In this document: one piece after another, positions 7,609 to 15,721 of the stretch
Numbering within the stretch: the stretch's first letter is position 1
How the letters are laid out: each line of letters begins with the position of its first letter
Assembly: GCF_019890675.1 (NCBI RefSeq)
Contig: NZ_JAIOAA010000019.1
Location: 1-64,000 of the forward strand
Reading direction: 5' to 3'
Origin: Micromonospora sp. PLK6-60
GTDB lineage: Bacteria > Actinomycetota > Actinomycetes > Mycobacteriales > Micromonosporaceae
Length of the DNA: 64,000 nucleotides
Made by a program: the position numbers and the translations under genes
Notes under the pieces: model-generated
What the model saw: the letters and a program-made list of their open reading frames with translations, nothing else
Databases searched by the model: none
Told to the model about the DNA's origin: nothing

Positions 7609-10269
7609 ATGCCGAAGTACGTCTACGACTTCATCGAGGGTGACCGGAGCCGGGCCGACCTGCTCGGCGGCAAGGGCGCCAACCTGGCCGAGATGACCCG
7701 GCTCGGGCTGCCCGTCCCGCCCGGCTTCACCGTCAGCACCGACGCCTGCCGGGCGTTCCTGGCCACCGGCACGCCCCCGCAGGGGCTGTTCGAGGAGGTC
7801 AACGCGCACCTGCGCCAGGTGGAGACCCAGCTCGACCGGCGGCTCGGCGACCCGCACGACCCGCTGCTGCTGGCCGTCCGCTCCGGCGGTCGCTACTCCA
7901 TGCCGGGGATGATGGAGACGATCCTCGACATCGGGCTGAACGACGCCACGGTGGTCGGGCTCGCCGCGCGCAGCGGTGACGAGCGGTTCGCCTGGGACTC
8001 GTACCGGCGGCTGATCCAGATGTTCGGCCGCACCGTGCACGGCGTCCCGGCGGAGGAGTTCGAGCGGGAGCTGGCGGCGGTGCGGGCCACCGCCGGTGCG
8101 GGCGGACCGAGCGCCGCACAGCTGCGCGACCTGGTGGAGACGTACAAGAAGATCTTCGCCGCGCAGGTCGGGCACGACTTCCCGCAGGCCCCGCACGAGC
8201 AGCTCTTCCTGGCCGTCCGCGCGGTGTTCGAGTCGTGGCGCTCGGAGCGGGCCCGGCTCTACCGGCGGCGGGAACGCATCCCCGACGACCTGGGCACCGC
8301 GGTCAACGTGATGGCGATGGTCTTCGGCAACCTGGGCCCGGACTCCGGCACCGGGGTGGCGTTCACCCGCGACCCGGCCACCGGCGCGCCCGGGGTCTAC
8401 GGCGACTACCTGACCGACGCGCAGGGCGAGGACGTGGTGGCCGGCATCCGCAACACCGTGCCGCTGCCGGAGCTGGCACGGATCGACCCGGCCAGCTTCC
8501 GCCGGCTGCGGGAGATCATGGTCACCCTGGAGCGGCACTACCGGGACCTGTGCGACGTCGAGTTCACCATCGAACGCGGCCGGCTCTGGATGTTGCAGAC
8601 CCGGGTCGGCAAGCGCACCGCCGCCGCCGCGTTCGTGATCGCCGCGCAGCTCGTCGAGGAGGGGCTGATCAGCCTCGACGAGGCGCTGCTGCGGGTCAGC
8701 GGCGCGCAGCTCGGCCAGCTGATGTTTCCGGCATTCGACCTGTCGGGCGCGCCGGCGCCGCTCACCGTCGGGGTGGCGGCCTCCCCGGGGGCCGCGGTCG
8801 GCCGGGTGGTGTTCGACTCCGCCGCCGCGGCGGCGGCCACCGAACCGGTGATCCTGGTCCGCCCGGAGACCAACCCGGACGACCTGCCGGGCATGATCGC
8901 CGCGGTCGGGGTGCTCACCTCGCGCGGCGGCAAGACCTCGCACGCCGCCGTGGTGGCCCGGGGCATGGGTCGCACCTGCGTCTGCGGCGCGGAAGAGGTA
9001 CGGATCGACCCGGAGCGCGGCCGGTTCACCGTCGGCGAGCGGGTGGTCCGGGCCGGCGAGGTGATCTCCGTCGACGGCACCACCGGCCGGGTCTACGCCG
9101 GGGCGGTCCCGGTGCAGCCCTCCCCCGTCGCCCGTTACCTGGCCGGCGAACTGGAGCCGCAGGCCGACCCGCTGCTCGCCGCGGTGCACCGGCTGCTCGG
9201 CCACGCCGACGCGGTGCGCCGGCTGGGGGTGCGCGCCAACGCCGACACCGGGGCCGACGCCCGGCGGGCCCGCCGGCTCGGCGCCACCGGCATCGGACTG
9301 TGCCGTACCGAGCACATGTTCCTGGGCGAACGCCGGGAACTGGTGGAGCGGTTGATCCTGGCCGACGGACCGGGCGAGGTGGGCGCCGCGCTGGACGCGC
9401 TGCTGCCGTTGCAGCGGGCGGACTTCGAGGAGATTCTCGCGGCGATGGACGGGTTGCCGGTGACCATCCGGCTGATCGACCCGCCGCTGCACGAGTTCCT
9501 GCCCCCGCTGCCCGAACTGACCGCGCGGGTGGCCCGCGCCGAGGCGCTCGGCACGGACCCGGGCCACGACGGCCGGCTGCTGGCCGCCGTGCGCCGGATG
9601 CACGAGTCGAACCCGATGCTCGGCCTGCGGGGCGTGCGGCTCGGGCTGGTGGTCCCAGGGCTGTTCGCCATGCAGGTCCGCGCGGTGGCCGAGGCGGCCA
9701 CCCAGCGGATCCGGGCCGGCGGCGACCCACGGCCGGAGATCATGGTGCCGCTGGTCGGCGACGTCCGCGAACTCGCCGCCGTCCGGATCGAGGCCGAACG
9801 GGTGCTCGCCGAGGTCGACGGCGCCCCGGAGATCCCGATCGGCACGATGATCGAGGTGCCGCGGGCCGCGTTGACCGCCGGGGAGATCGCCGCCGAGGCG
9901 CGGTTCTTCTCCCTCGGCACCAACGACCTGACCCAGACCACCTGGGCGTTCTCCCGCGACGACGTGGAGGGCTCGTTCTTCGGGGCGTACCTGGAGCGGG
10001 GGATCTTCCCGGTGTCGCCGTTCGAGAGCATCGACGTCACGGGCGTCGGGCGGCTGATCCGGCTGGCCGTCGCCGAGGGCCGGGCGGCCCGACCCGGGCT
10101 GACCGTCGGGGTCTGCGGCGAGCACGGCGGGGACCCCGAGTCGGTGGCGTTCTTCGCCGACGCGGGGCTGGACTACGTGTCCTGCTCGCCGTACCGGGTG
10201 CCGATCGCCCGGCTGGCGGCCGGACGGGCCGCCGTCGACCCGACCACCGGCACGTCCGAATCCCGATAG
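7609..10269 (+). CDS. ppdK: pyruvate, phosphate dikinase
   Basis: Interconverts pyruvate, ATP and phosphate with phosphoenolpyruvate, AMP and pyrophosphate, supplying PEP for gluconeogenesis or pyrophosphate-saving glycolysis. The 886 residues carry the N-terminal ATP-grasp domain (LLGGKGANLAEM; SMPGMMETILDIGLND), the central phosphohistidine domain (GGKTSHAAVVARG, His ~445) and the C-terminal TIM barrel (SLGTNDLTQTT; GVCGEHGGD with the proton-donor Cys ~836). The ATG at 7609 opens MPKYVYDF, the usual family start, with GAGGAGG upstream. It sits beside a universal stress protein and a cyclic-nucleotide-domain protein, a grouping seen in actinobacterial dormancy regulons. Confidence 0.97.
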   Translation: MPKYVYDFIEGDRSRADLLGGKGANLAEMTRLGLPVPPGFTVSTDACRAFLATGTPPQGLFEEVNAHLRQVETQLDRRLGDPHDPLLLAVRSGGRYSMPGMMETILDIGLNDATVVGLAARSGDERFAWDSYRRLIQMFGRTVHGVPAEEFERELAAVRATAGAGGPSAAQLRDLVETYKKIFAAQVGHDFPQAPHEQLFLAVRAVFESWRSERARLYRRRERIPDDLGTAVNVMAMVFGNLGPDSGTGVAFTRDPATGAPGVYGDYLTDAQGEDVVAGIRNTVPLPELARIDPASFRRLREIMVTLERHYRDLCDVEFTIERGRLWMLQTRVGKRTAAAAFVIAAQLVEEGLISLDEALLRVSGAQLGQLMFPAFDLSGAPAPLTVGVAASPGAAVGRVVFDSAAAAAATEPVILVRPETNPDDLPGMIAAVGVLTSRGGKTSHAAVVARGMGRTCVCGAEEVRIDPERGRFTVGERVVRAGEVISVDGTTGRVYAGAVPVQPSPVARYLAGELEPQADPLLAAVHRLLGHADAVRRLGVRANADTGADARRARRLGATGIGLCRTEHMFLGERRELVERLILADGPGEVGAALDALLPLQRADFEEILAAMDGLPVTIRLIDPPLHEFLPPLPELTARVARAEALGTDPGHDGRLLAAVRRMHESNPMLGLRGVRLGLVVPGLFAMQVRAVAEAATQRIRAGGDPRPEIMVPLVGDVRELAAVRIEAERVLAEVDGAPEIPIGTMIEVPRAALTAGEIAAEARFFSLGTNDLTQTTWAFSRDDVEGSFFGAYLERGIFPVSPFESIDVTGVGRLIRLAVAEGRAARPGLTVGVCGEHGGDPESVAFFADAGLDYVSCSPYRVPIARLAAGRAAVDPTTGTSESR

Positions 10270-10281
10270 GAGGGCAGCGCG

Positions 10282-10740
10282 ATGACCGCGATCTTCAACC
10301 CGACCGGACCCGCACCGCTGGCCCCGCCGCCCCGGCCGGCCCCGGAGCCGACGGCGGGGCCCGCCCCGGTCGTACCCGTGGGGCCGGTGGGCCCGGTGCT
10401 GGAGCTGCCCGGCACGCCGGCGGCGGCGCTGGTGCCGGTGACCCGCGACGGGCGGGCCGTCGGGGCGTTCGTCCTGGCCGGCGGGCGGGTCCGCTACCGG
10501 TCGGTGCCGGACCCGGACCAGGTGCTCGCCGCCGCGGTCGGCGCGGTCGCGGTGGCGGTGCTGACCACCGCCGTGGCGGTGCTGGGCCGGCGCAGGCCAC
10601 CGGCGATCGGCACGGTGACGATGGGCCCGGGCGGCTGGGTGAGCCTGCGCGGCAGCCGCCTCCCGGCGCCGCGGTCGGCCGCGCCCCGGCCGTGGTGGGC
10701 CCGGGCGCTGCGGGCCCGCCGGCTGGTCGTCGAGCGCTGA
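10282..10740 (+). CDS. proline-rich protein with one membrane helix, unknown
   Basis: 152 residues starting 12 bases after ppdK with AGGAGGG ahead of the ATG, so clearly co-transcribed. The first 40 residues are Pro/Ala-rich low complexity (PLAPPPRPAPEPTAGP). A short beta motif follows (PVTRDGRAVGAFVLAGGRVRYRSV), then one hydrophobic helix (about 90-108, VLAAAVGAVAVAVLTTAVAVL), then a basic tail (ALRARRLVVER). No family recognised. It may be a membrane anchor or partner used under the same conditions as PPDK. Confidence 0.65.
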   Translation: MTAIFNPTGPAPLAPPPRPAPEPTAGPAPVVPVGPVGPVLELPGTPAAALVPVTRDGRAVGAFVLAGGRVRYRSVPDPDQVLAAAVGAVAVAVLTTAVAVLGRRRPPAIGTVTMGPGGWVSLRGSRLPAPRSAAPRPWWARALRARRLVVER

Positions 10741-10751
10741 CCCGGCTGACG

Positions 10752-10778
10752 CCGTCCGGGCTCACCGAGCCCGGACGG
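10752..10778. terminator. bidirectional terminator hairpin
   Basis: A perfect 12-base stem (CCGTCCGGGCTC / GAGCCCGGACGG) with a three-base loop, between the convergent ppdK operon and the cNMP-domain gene. Confidence 0.75.
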
Positions 10779-10787
10779 ACCGGCGGG

Positions 10788-11258
10788 TCAGCTCGCCGAG
10801 GACGTGGGGTAGCCGTAGAGGTCCAGCAGCCGTACCCGGGACGCCTGGAGCCGGTCCACCACCACGGCCATGAACCGGGTGGTCAGCTCCCGGCCGAGGC
10901 GGTCGTCGGCGGCCATCAGCCGGCGCACCCCCTCGGCGGTGAACTCCACCGTCGTGGTCCGGCGCACGGCGACCGCCCCGAACTGCCAGCGGTACGGCGG
11001 GAAGAGCCAGGACCAGCCGAGCACCCCGCCCGGGCCGATCGTCTCGATGCCCACGTCGCCGCGTCCGGGCACCGGGAAGTCCAGGGCCACCTCGCCGCCA
11101 CGGACGAGCCAGAACCGTTCCGCCGGCTGCCCGGCCCGGAACAGTCGATGGCCCGGGTGCCAGACCACCGGTCGCGCGTACCCGTCCAGCCGGGGCAGCC
11201 ACTGCGCGGGCAGGCCGGCCAGGAAGGGGTGTTCACGGAGCATCTCCAGTGGCGTCAT
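10788..11258 (-). CDS. cyclic-nucleotide-binding-domain protein (CRP-like, no HTH)
   Basis: 156 residues consisting of one cNMP-binding beta roll. It shows LFRAGQPAERFWLVRGGEVAL, then GVLGWSWLFPPYRWQFGAVAV where the phosphate cassette normally lies, and ends in a helix (RFMAVVVDRLQASRVRLLDL). No helix-turn-helix follows, so it is not a complete CRP-type regulator and more likely acts through a partner. Whether it binds cAMP is doubtful because the usual R-S/T pair is not evident. The ATG at 11258 has GGAGGG ahead. It diverges from the universal stress gene across a 281-base region holding a DevR-like box. Confidence 0.85.
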   Translation of the reverse strand: MTPLEMLREHPFLAGLPAQWLPRLDGYARPVVWHPGHRLFRAGQPAERFWLVRGGEVALDFPVPGRGDVGIETIGPGGVLGWSWLFPPYRWQFGAVAVRRTTTVEFTAEGVRRLMAADDRLGRELTTRFMAVVVDRLQASRVRLLDLYGYPTSSAS

Positions 11259-11367
11259 GCGAGGTCCCTCCGGGTAACGGATGGGGCCCGGCGGACGGCC
11301 GGGCCTGGTGGTCGGCTCAGCGCTTCGGTCCTGTCTCCATCCGACTCCGGCGCGGGCCACGGTGTCA

Positions 11368-11381
11368 GGGCCGTTGGTCCC
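11368..11381. promoter_or_regulatory. DevR/DosR-like box between cNMP-domain and usp genes
   Basis: GGGCCGTTGGTCCC, which is GGGACCAACGGCCC on the minus strand, with the same GGGACC-NN-CGGCCC pattern as the box before ppdK. It lies 158 bases before the usp start and 110 before the divergent cNMP-domain gene. Confidence 0.45.
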
Positions 11382-11539
11382 GGCCGCGCCGGGCGGATCG
11401 CCTCTGCCGCGCGACGCGTCGTCGACCGTCGGCCCTGCCCCGGGCGCGGTGCGGTCGGACCTGTCGGCGCGTCCCGGTCGAATGCCGGCGCCCCGGGCCG
11501 GGTACGCCGACAATGATCGGACCGACCGTGGGAGTGCCG

Positions 11540-12409
11540 ATGAACCGACCTGTCGTGGTGGGCGTCGACGGATCGCCGTCCAGCCTGGTCGCCGCCGAAC
11601 ACGCGGCCCGCGCCGCCGTGCTGCGGCACCTGCCGCTGCACCTGGTGCACGGCTACCTGCACCCGCTGGGCTACGGGGTGCCGCTCAACCCGTACGACCT
11701 GGGGGTGCCGGCGCCGACCGAGGAGGCGCAGCGGATGCTCGAACAGGTCGCCGCCGACCTCACCGAGCGGCACCCCACGCTGGAGGTGTCGGTGCGGCAG
11801 GTGGCCGGTGGGCCCGGCGCCACCCTGGTCGAGGAGTCCCGCCGGGCGGACCTGGTGGTGGTGGGCAGCCGCGGGGTGGGCGGATTCGCCGGCCTGCTGC
11901 TCGGTTCGGTCAGCACCCAGGTGGCCCAGCACGGGCACTGCCCGGTGCTGGTGGTGCGCCCGGCCGAGCAGCCGATCCCGGTGGCGGGGCCGGTGCTGGT
12001 CGGGGTGGACGGCTCGGAGCCGGCGGCGCTGGCGGTCCGGCTCGCCGCCGACGAGGCGGTCCGCCGGGACGCCGACCTGGTGCTGGTGCACGTACGTCCG
12101 ACCGAGCGGGACGCCAGCACGCCGGAGGACACCGCGGCCGGGGAGGCCGAGTCGGCCGAGCTGCTGGCCGCGGCGGAGGCCCGGATCCGGTCGGACCATC
12201 CGGTGCTGACGGTGCTGCGGCGGCCCGTGCCGGGCGACTCGCCCGAGCGGGCGCTGGTCGAGGCCAGCGGGGAGGCGGCCCTGCTGGTGGTCGGGTCCCG
12301 TGGCCGGGGCGGCTTCGCCGGGATGCTGCTGGGCTCGGTCAGCCAGGCCCTGGTGCAGCACGCCCACTGCCCGGTGCTGGTGGCCCACCCGGTCGAGCCG
12401 GGGCCGTGA
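11540..12409 (+). CDS. tandem universal stress protein (UspA family)
   Basis: 289 residues with two Usp domains (about 1-142 and 150-287). Each starts with the VVVGVDGSPSS / VLVGVDGSEPA strand and ends with the ATP-binding G-2x-G-9x-G-S motif (GSRGVGGFAGLLLGSVS and GSRGRGGFAGMLLGSVS) followed by HCPVLVV. ATP-binding Usp proteins help survival in hypoxia, stasis and other stress. The ATG at 11540 is chosen because GGGAG precedes it; an ATG at 11513 is in frame but has a weaker site. It ends at a strong hairpin shared with the convergent flavin reductase gene. Confidence 0.95.
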   Translation: MNRPVVVGVDGSPSSLVAAEHAARAAVLRHLPLHLVHGYLHPLGYGVPLNPYDLGVPAPTEEAQRMLEQVAADLTERHPTLEVSVRQVAGGPGATLVEESRRADLVVVGSRGVGGFAGLLLGSVSTQVAQHGHCPVLVVRPAEQPIPVAGPVLVGVDGSEPAALAVRLAADEAVRRDADLVLVHVRPTERDASTPEDTAAGEAESAELLAAAEARIRSDHPVLTVLRRPVPGDSPERALVEASGEAALLVVGSRGRGGFAGMLLGSVSQALVQHAHCPVLVAHPVEPGP

Positions 12410-12414
12410 CGCGG

Positions 12415-12443
12415 CGACCCGACCGCCGGTGACGGTCGGGTCG
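12415..12443. terminator. bidirectional terminator hairpin
   Basis: A perfect 11-base stem (CGACCCGACCG / CGGTCGGGTCG) with a seven-base loop between two convergent stops (12409 and 12450). Confidence 0.75.
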
Positions 12444-12449
12444 GGCCGG

Positions 12450-13076
12450 TCAGGCCGGGTCGCGGCCGGCGAGCAGCTCCTCGAAGCTGGTGGTGAGGGC
12501 GAACGGGTCCGCCGGGCCGGTCGCGGCGGGGCGGCGCGCCACCTCCTCGGCCAGTTCGGTGGCGGCCCGCCGGATGCGGGACCGCAGCGCGCTCTCGTCC
12601 CGGTCGCCGGACCAGTCCTCCGGCGCCGCGAAGACCGCGGTGGGCATCACCACGGAGCGCAGGTACGCGAACATCGGCCGGACGGCGTGCTCCAGGGCGA
12701 GCGAGTGCCGGGCGGTGCCGCCGGTCGCGCCGATCAGCACCGGCCGGCCGGTCAGGGCGTCCCGGTCGACCACGTCGAAGAACGCCTTGAACAGCCCGTT
12801 GTAGGAGGCGTTGAAGATCGGCGTGACGGCGATCAGCCCGTCGGCGCCGGCCACCGTGTCCAGCGCCTGGCGCAGCCCCGCGGGCGGGAAACCGGTGAGC
12901 AGGTGGTTGACCACGTCGTGGGCGTACTCGCGCAGCTCGATCACCCGCAGCTCGACGTCGGCGCCGCGCCCGACCAGCTCGTCGCGGGCGGCGGCGGCGA
13001 GCTGGTCGGCGAGCAGCCGGCTGGAGGACGGCTGGTTGAGCCCGGCGGAGACGACGGCCAGGATGCGGCGGCTCAT
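12450..13076 (-). CDS. NADPH-dependent FMN reductase of an LLM pair (CE1759-like)
   Basis: A 208-residue flavodoxin-fold reductase: RRILAVVSAGLNQPSSSRLL binds the FMN phosphate, and VTPIFNASYNGLFKAFFDVV is the conserved central motif. It should reduce FMN with NAD(P)H and hand FMNH2 to the luciferase-like monooxygenase encoded just upstream. The ATG overlaps the monooxygenase stop (ATGA), so the two are translationally coupled. The pair matches the actinobacterial duo named after Corynebacterium efficiens CE1758/CE1759. The oxidised substrate is not known. Confidence 0.9.
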   Translation of the reverse strand: MSRRILAVVSAGLNQPSSSRLLADQLAAAARDELVGRGADVELRVIELREYAHDVVNHLLTGFPPAGLRQALDTVAGADGLIAVTPIFNASYNGLFKAFFDVVDRDALTGRPVLIGATGGTARHSLALEHAVRPMFAYLRSVVMPTAVFAAPEDWSGDRDESALRSRIRRAATELAEEVARRPAATGPADPFALTTSFEELLAGRDPA

Positions 13077-14164
13077 CGGGTGGCCGCCGTGGCGTCGCGG
13101 GCGGCGAGCAGGCTGGCGTGGGTGGGCGCCTCGGGCACGTGCGCGGGACGCAGCGCGTCGAACTCCTTGCGCAGCACCGGGACGACCTCCTCGCCGAGCA
13201 GGTCCAACTGCTCCAGGACGGTCTTCAGCGGCAGGCCGGCGTGGTCGATCAGGAAGAGCTGGCGCTGGTAGTCGCCGACGTACTCCCGGAAGCCGAGGGT
13301 CCGGTCGATCACCTGCTGCGGGCTGCCCACGGTCAGCGGCGTCTCCCGGGTGAACTCCTCCAGCGACGGCCCGTGCCCGTAGACCGGGGCGTTGTCGAAG
13401 TACGGCCGGAACTCGCGGACGGCGTCCTGCGAGTTGCGGCGCATGAACACCTGGCCGCCGAGGCCGACGACGGCCTGGTCGGCGGAGCCGTGGCCGTAGT
13501 GGGCGAAGCGCTGCCGGTAGAGGGCCACCATCCGCTGGGTGTGCTCCTTGGGCCAGAAGATGTGGTTGGCGAAGAAGCCGTCGCCGTAGTACGCGGCCTG
13601 CTCGGCGATCTCCGGGCTGCGGATCGAGCCGTGCCAGACGAACGGCGGGACGCCGTCGAGCGGGCGCGGGGTCGAGGTGAACGACTGCAACGGGGTGCGG
13701 AACTTGCCCTGCCAGTCGACCACGTCCTCGCGCCAGAGCCGGCGCAGCAGGTCGTAGTTCTCGATGGCGAGCGGGATGCCGTTGCGGATGTCCTGCCCGA
13801 ACCAGGGATAGACCGGCCCGGTGTTGCCCCGGCCCATCATCAGGTCGACCCGGCCGTCGGCCAGGTGCTGGAGCATCGCGTAGTCCTCGGCGATCTTCAC
13901 CGGGTCGTTGGTGGTGATCAGCGTGGTCGAGGTGGACAGCAGCAGCCGCTCGGTGCGGGCGGCGATGTAGCCCAGCATGGTGGTGGGCGAGGACGGCACG
14001 AACGGCGGGTTGTGGTGCTCACCGGTGGCGAAGACGTCGAGACCGACCTCTTCCGCCTTGAGCGCGATGGCGACCATCGCCTTGATCCGCTCCCGCTCGG
14101 TGGGCTCCCGGCCGGTGGTCGGGTCGACCGTGACGTCGCCGACGGTGAAGATTCCGAACTGCAT
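13073..14164 (-). CDS. LLM-class flavin-dependent monooxygenase (CE1758-like)
   Basis: A 363-residue TIM-barrel oxidoreductase of the bacterial luciferase superfamily: MQFGIFTVGDV start, ATGEHHNPPFVPSSP, LMMGRGNTGPVYPWFG, then VGSPQQVIDRTL near the C-terminus. It uses reduced flavin and oxygen, supplied by the reductase that follows. The ATG at 14164 has GAGGAG upstream. A 12-base perfect palindrome at 14224-14235 lies about 60 bases before the start and could be a repressor site. Natural substrate unknown. Confidence 0.92.
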   Translation of the reverse strand: MQFGIFTVGDVTVDPTTGREPTERERIKAMVAIALKAEEVGLDVFATGEHHNPPFVPSSPTTMLGYIAARTERLLLSTSTTLITTNDPVKIAEDYAMLQHLADGRVDLMMGRGNTGPVYPWFGQDIRNGIPLAIENYDLLRRLWREDVVDWQGKFRTPLQSFTSTPRPLDGVPPFVWHGSIRSPEIAEQAAYYGDGFFANHIFWPKEHTQRMVALYRQRFAHYGHGSADQAVVGLGGQVFMRRNSQDAVREFRPYFDNAPVYGHGPSLEEFTRETPLTVGSPQQVIDRTLGFREYVGDYQRQLFLIDHAGLPLKTVLEQLDLLGEEVVPVLRKEFDALRPAHVPEAPTHASLLAARDATAATR

Positions 14165-14223
14165 GACCAGCTCCTCGCGCGTCCGACCGGGGTCGGGAGA
14201 ACAGTACGCCGCGCACAACATAT

Positions 14224-14235
14224 TTGACGAGTCAA
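14224..14235. promoter_or_regulatory. palindromic operator candidate
   Basis: TTGACGAGTCAA is a perfect dyad inside an unusually A/T-rich patch (14214-14241) upstream of the monooxygenase/reductase operon, the expected place for a MarR- or TetR-type repressor site. Confidence 0.45.
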
Positions 14236-14279
14236 CTATTCCGTCGCGGAGGGTGGCCGGGGTGGCCGGGGTCACCCGC

Positions 14280-14897
14280 TCAGCGCCGGCTGCGCGGCAC
14301 GTGCCGCCGGTACGCGCTCACCGTCGGGTCACCGGTCAGCCAGAACCGCCAGGGCACGTCGTGCGCCCCGGTCACCCCGACCCGGGGACCGGCGGAGACC
14401 GCCGCGTTCGGGACCGGGACCGGCGCGGGGCGCAGCCGCACCGGGCCGTCGCCGAGCAGGTCGACGCCGTACGCCGCGCGGTCGATGCCGAGGGTGGCGC
14501 ACAGCCGGGCCGGGCCGCGGGCCAGGTCCACGTCCCGGCGTACGGCCGGGCGGCGGGCCCGGGCCACGTCGAGGCCGTCGACCACCTCGCCGGCGCGCAG
14601 CAGCACCGCCGACGCCTCCCCGTCCGGCCCGGTGACCACGTTGACGCACCAGTGCATGCCGTAGGTGAAGTAGACGTAGGCGTGCCCGGCCGGGCCGAAC
14701 ATCACCGCGTTGCGCGGGGTACGGCCGCGGTGCGCGTGCGAGGCCGGGTCGCCGGCGGTGCCCGCGTACGCCTCGACCTCGGCGATCCGGACGGTCACCT
14801 GGTTGGCGGCCAGCGTGCAGCCGAGCAGCCCACGGGCGGCGGGCACGACGGGACCGGCGAGCAGGTCGGCCAGCGGGGCGAGGTCGGTGCCGGTCAT
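14280..14897 (-). CDS. mpg: DNA-3-methyladenine glycosylase (AAG/MPG type)
   Basis: A 205-residue base-excision repair glycosylase that removes alkylated purines such as 3-methyladenine. It shows the family start LLGCTLA, the catalytic region RIAEVEAYAGTAGDPASHAH, the MFGPAGHAYVYFTYGMHWCV block and LARGPARLCATLGI. The ATG at 14897 gives the family length; upstream sequence in frame has no homology. The A/T-rich patch downstream separates it from the LLM operon. Confidence 0.95.
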   Translation of the reverse strand: MTGTDLAPLADLLAGPVVPAARGLLGCTLAANQVTVRIAEVEAYAGTAGDPASHAHRGRTPRNAVMFGPAGHAYVYFTYGMHWCVNVVTGPDGEASAVLLRAGEVVDGLDVARARRPAVRRDVDLARGPARLCATLGIDRAAYGVDLLGDGPVRLRPAPVPVPNAAVSAGPRVGVTGAHDVPWRFWLTGDPTVSAYRRHVPRSRR

Positions 14898-15107
14898 CCG
14901 ACCCGGCTCCGGACGGTGCGGCGGGGCATGGCCCGACAATATCCGCCAACTGTCGGCCAGCCGACGCAACCGAGCGCCGCCGCCAGTGGTGTAACTGCTG
15001 TCACCCCCGGCGACGTCACGTCGCCGGGCGGGTGACCGGGCCGACGACGGCCCCGGCACGGGGCCGGGGGCACGCCGTCGCGGCACATCCGTTGAGGAAG
15101 GACCACC

Positions 15108-15572
15108 ATGAACCTGTCCCGCATCCGCCTCCCGCTGGCCGGCGCCGCCCTCGCCCTGGGGGCGTCCCTCTCCTTCGCCGCGCCGGCCCAGGCCGACGTC
15201 ACCGCCCAGGCCGACCCGGGGTGGATCCAGTCGTTCGCGCTCGGCGACCCGCTGACCGTCGCCGCGAACGGCCTGGTGGCGTACGTGCCGGTCTCGATCA
15301 CCTGCACCGACGCCTCGCCGGCGATCTCGGGGGTGAGCGTCAGCCTCCGCCAGACCCGCGGGCAGGACGTCATCACCGCCTACGGCAGCGAGCGGCTGGT
15401 CTGCGACGGCACCGCGCAGAACCTGGTGGTGACGGTGACCGCGCAGGACCAGCGGTTCCTGCCGCGGGAGGTGTACGCCACCGCGCACGCCCAGGCCTGC
15501 GACGCCTGGGGCTACGAGTGCAGCTTCGCCGACGACACGGCGGTCACCCGGCTGGTGCGCGCCGCCGACTGA
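15108..15572 (+). CDS. small secreted protein, unknown
   Basis: 154 residues. A clear Sec signal peptide (LPLAGAALALGASLSFAA) is followed by the cleavage site AQA-D at about residue 29. The mature part is beta-rich with repeated V/T strands and four cysteines (near ITCTD, LVCDG, AQACD and YECSF), suggesting two disulfides and an immunoglobulin-like fold. GAGGAAGGA precedes the ATG. It is followed by two strong hairpins. No function can be assigned; it resembles small secreted proteins common in actinobacteria. Confidence 0.85.
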   Translation: MNLSRIRLPLAGAALALGASLSFAAPAQADVTAQADPGWIQSFALGDPLTVAANGLVAYVPVSITCTDASPAISGVSVSLRQTRGQDVITAYGSERLVCDGTAQNLVVTVTAQDQRFLPREVYATAHAQACDAWGYECSFADDTAVTRLVRAAD

Positions 15573-15588
15573 CCGGCCGCGCACCGCC

Positions 15589-15611
15589 GGGACCACGTAG
15601 CGGGTGGTCCC
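15589..15611 (+). terminator. terminator hairpin of the secreted-protein gene
   Basis: A perfect 8-base stem, GGGACCAC / GTGGTCCC, with a seven-base loop, 16 bases after the stop codon. Confidence 0.65.
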
Positions 15612-15631
15612 GACGGGCAATTCCACGGTAC

Positions 15632-15660
15632 GCCGGGCGGTGTGATCCGCACCGCCCGGC
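15632..15660 (+). terminator. second terminator hairpin
   Basis: A perfect 11-base stem, GCCGGGCGGTG / CACCGCCCGGC, with a seven-base loop. Together with the first hairpin it insulates the iron-box promoter that follows. Confidence 0.65.
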
Positions 15661-15684
15661 ACGCCGGGCTCCCCGACAGGGGCT

Positions 15685-15713
15685 TTCAGATTAGGGCAGC
15701 CTTACCTTAGAGT
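15685..15713 (+). promoter_or_regulatory. iron-repressed leaderless promoter (DtxR/IdeR box)
   Basis: The 19-base box at 15691-15709 reads TTAGGGCAGCCTTACCTTA and matches the DtxR/IdeR consensus TWAGGTWAGSCTWACCTWA at 17 of 19 positions. It fills the spacer of a promoter with -35 TTCAGA (15685-15690), a 17-base spacer and -10 TAGAGT (15708-15713). The GTG of the next gene is eight bases after the -10, so the transcript is probably leaderless. A repressor here would block transcription when iron is plentiful. Confidence 0.8.
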
Positions 15714-15721
15714 CTGTCCGC

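Noticed and set aside
6973..10125. 1050-codon minus-strand frame opposite ppdK
   Set aside because: Only its last 168 codons (the acetyltransferase) are real; the rest is the complement of ppdK.
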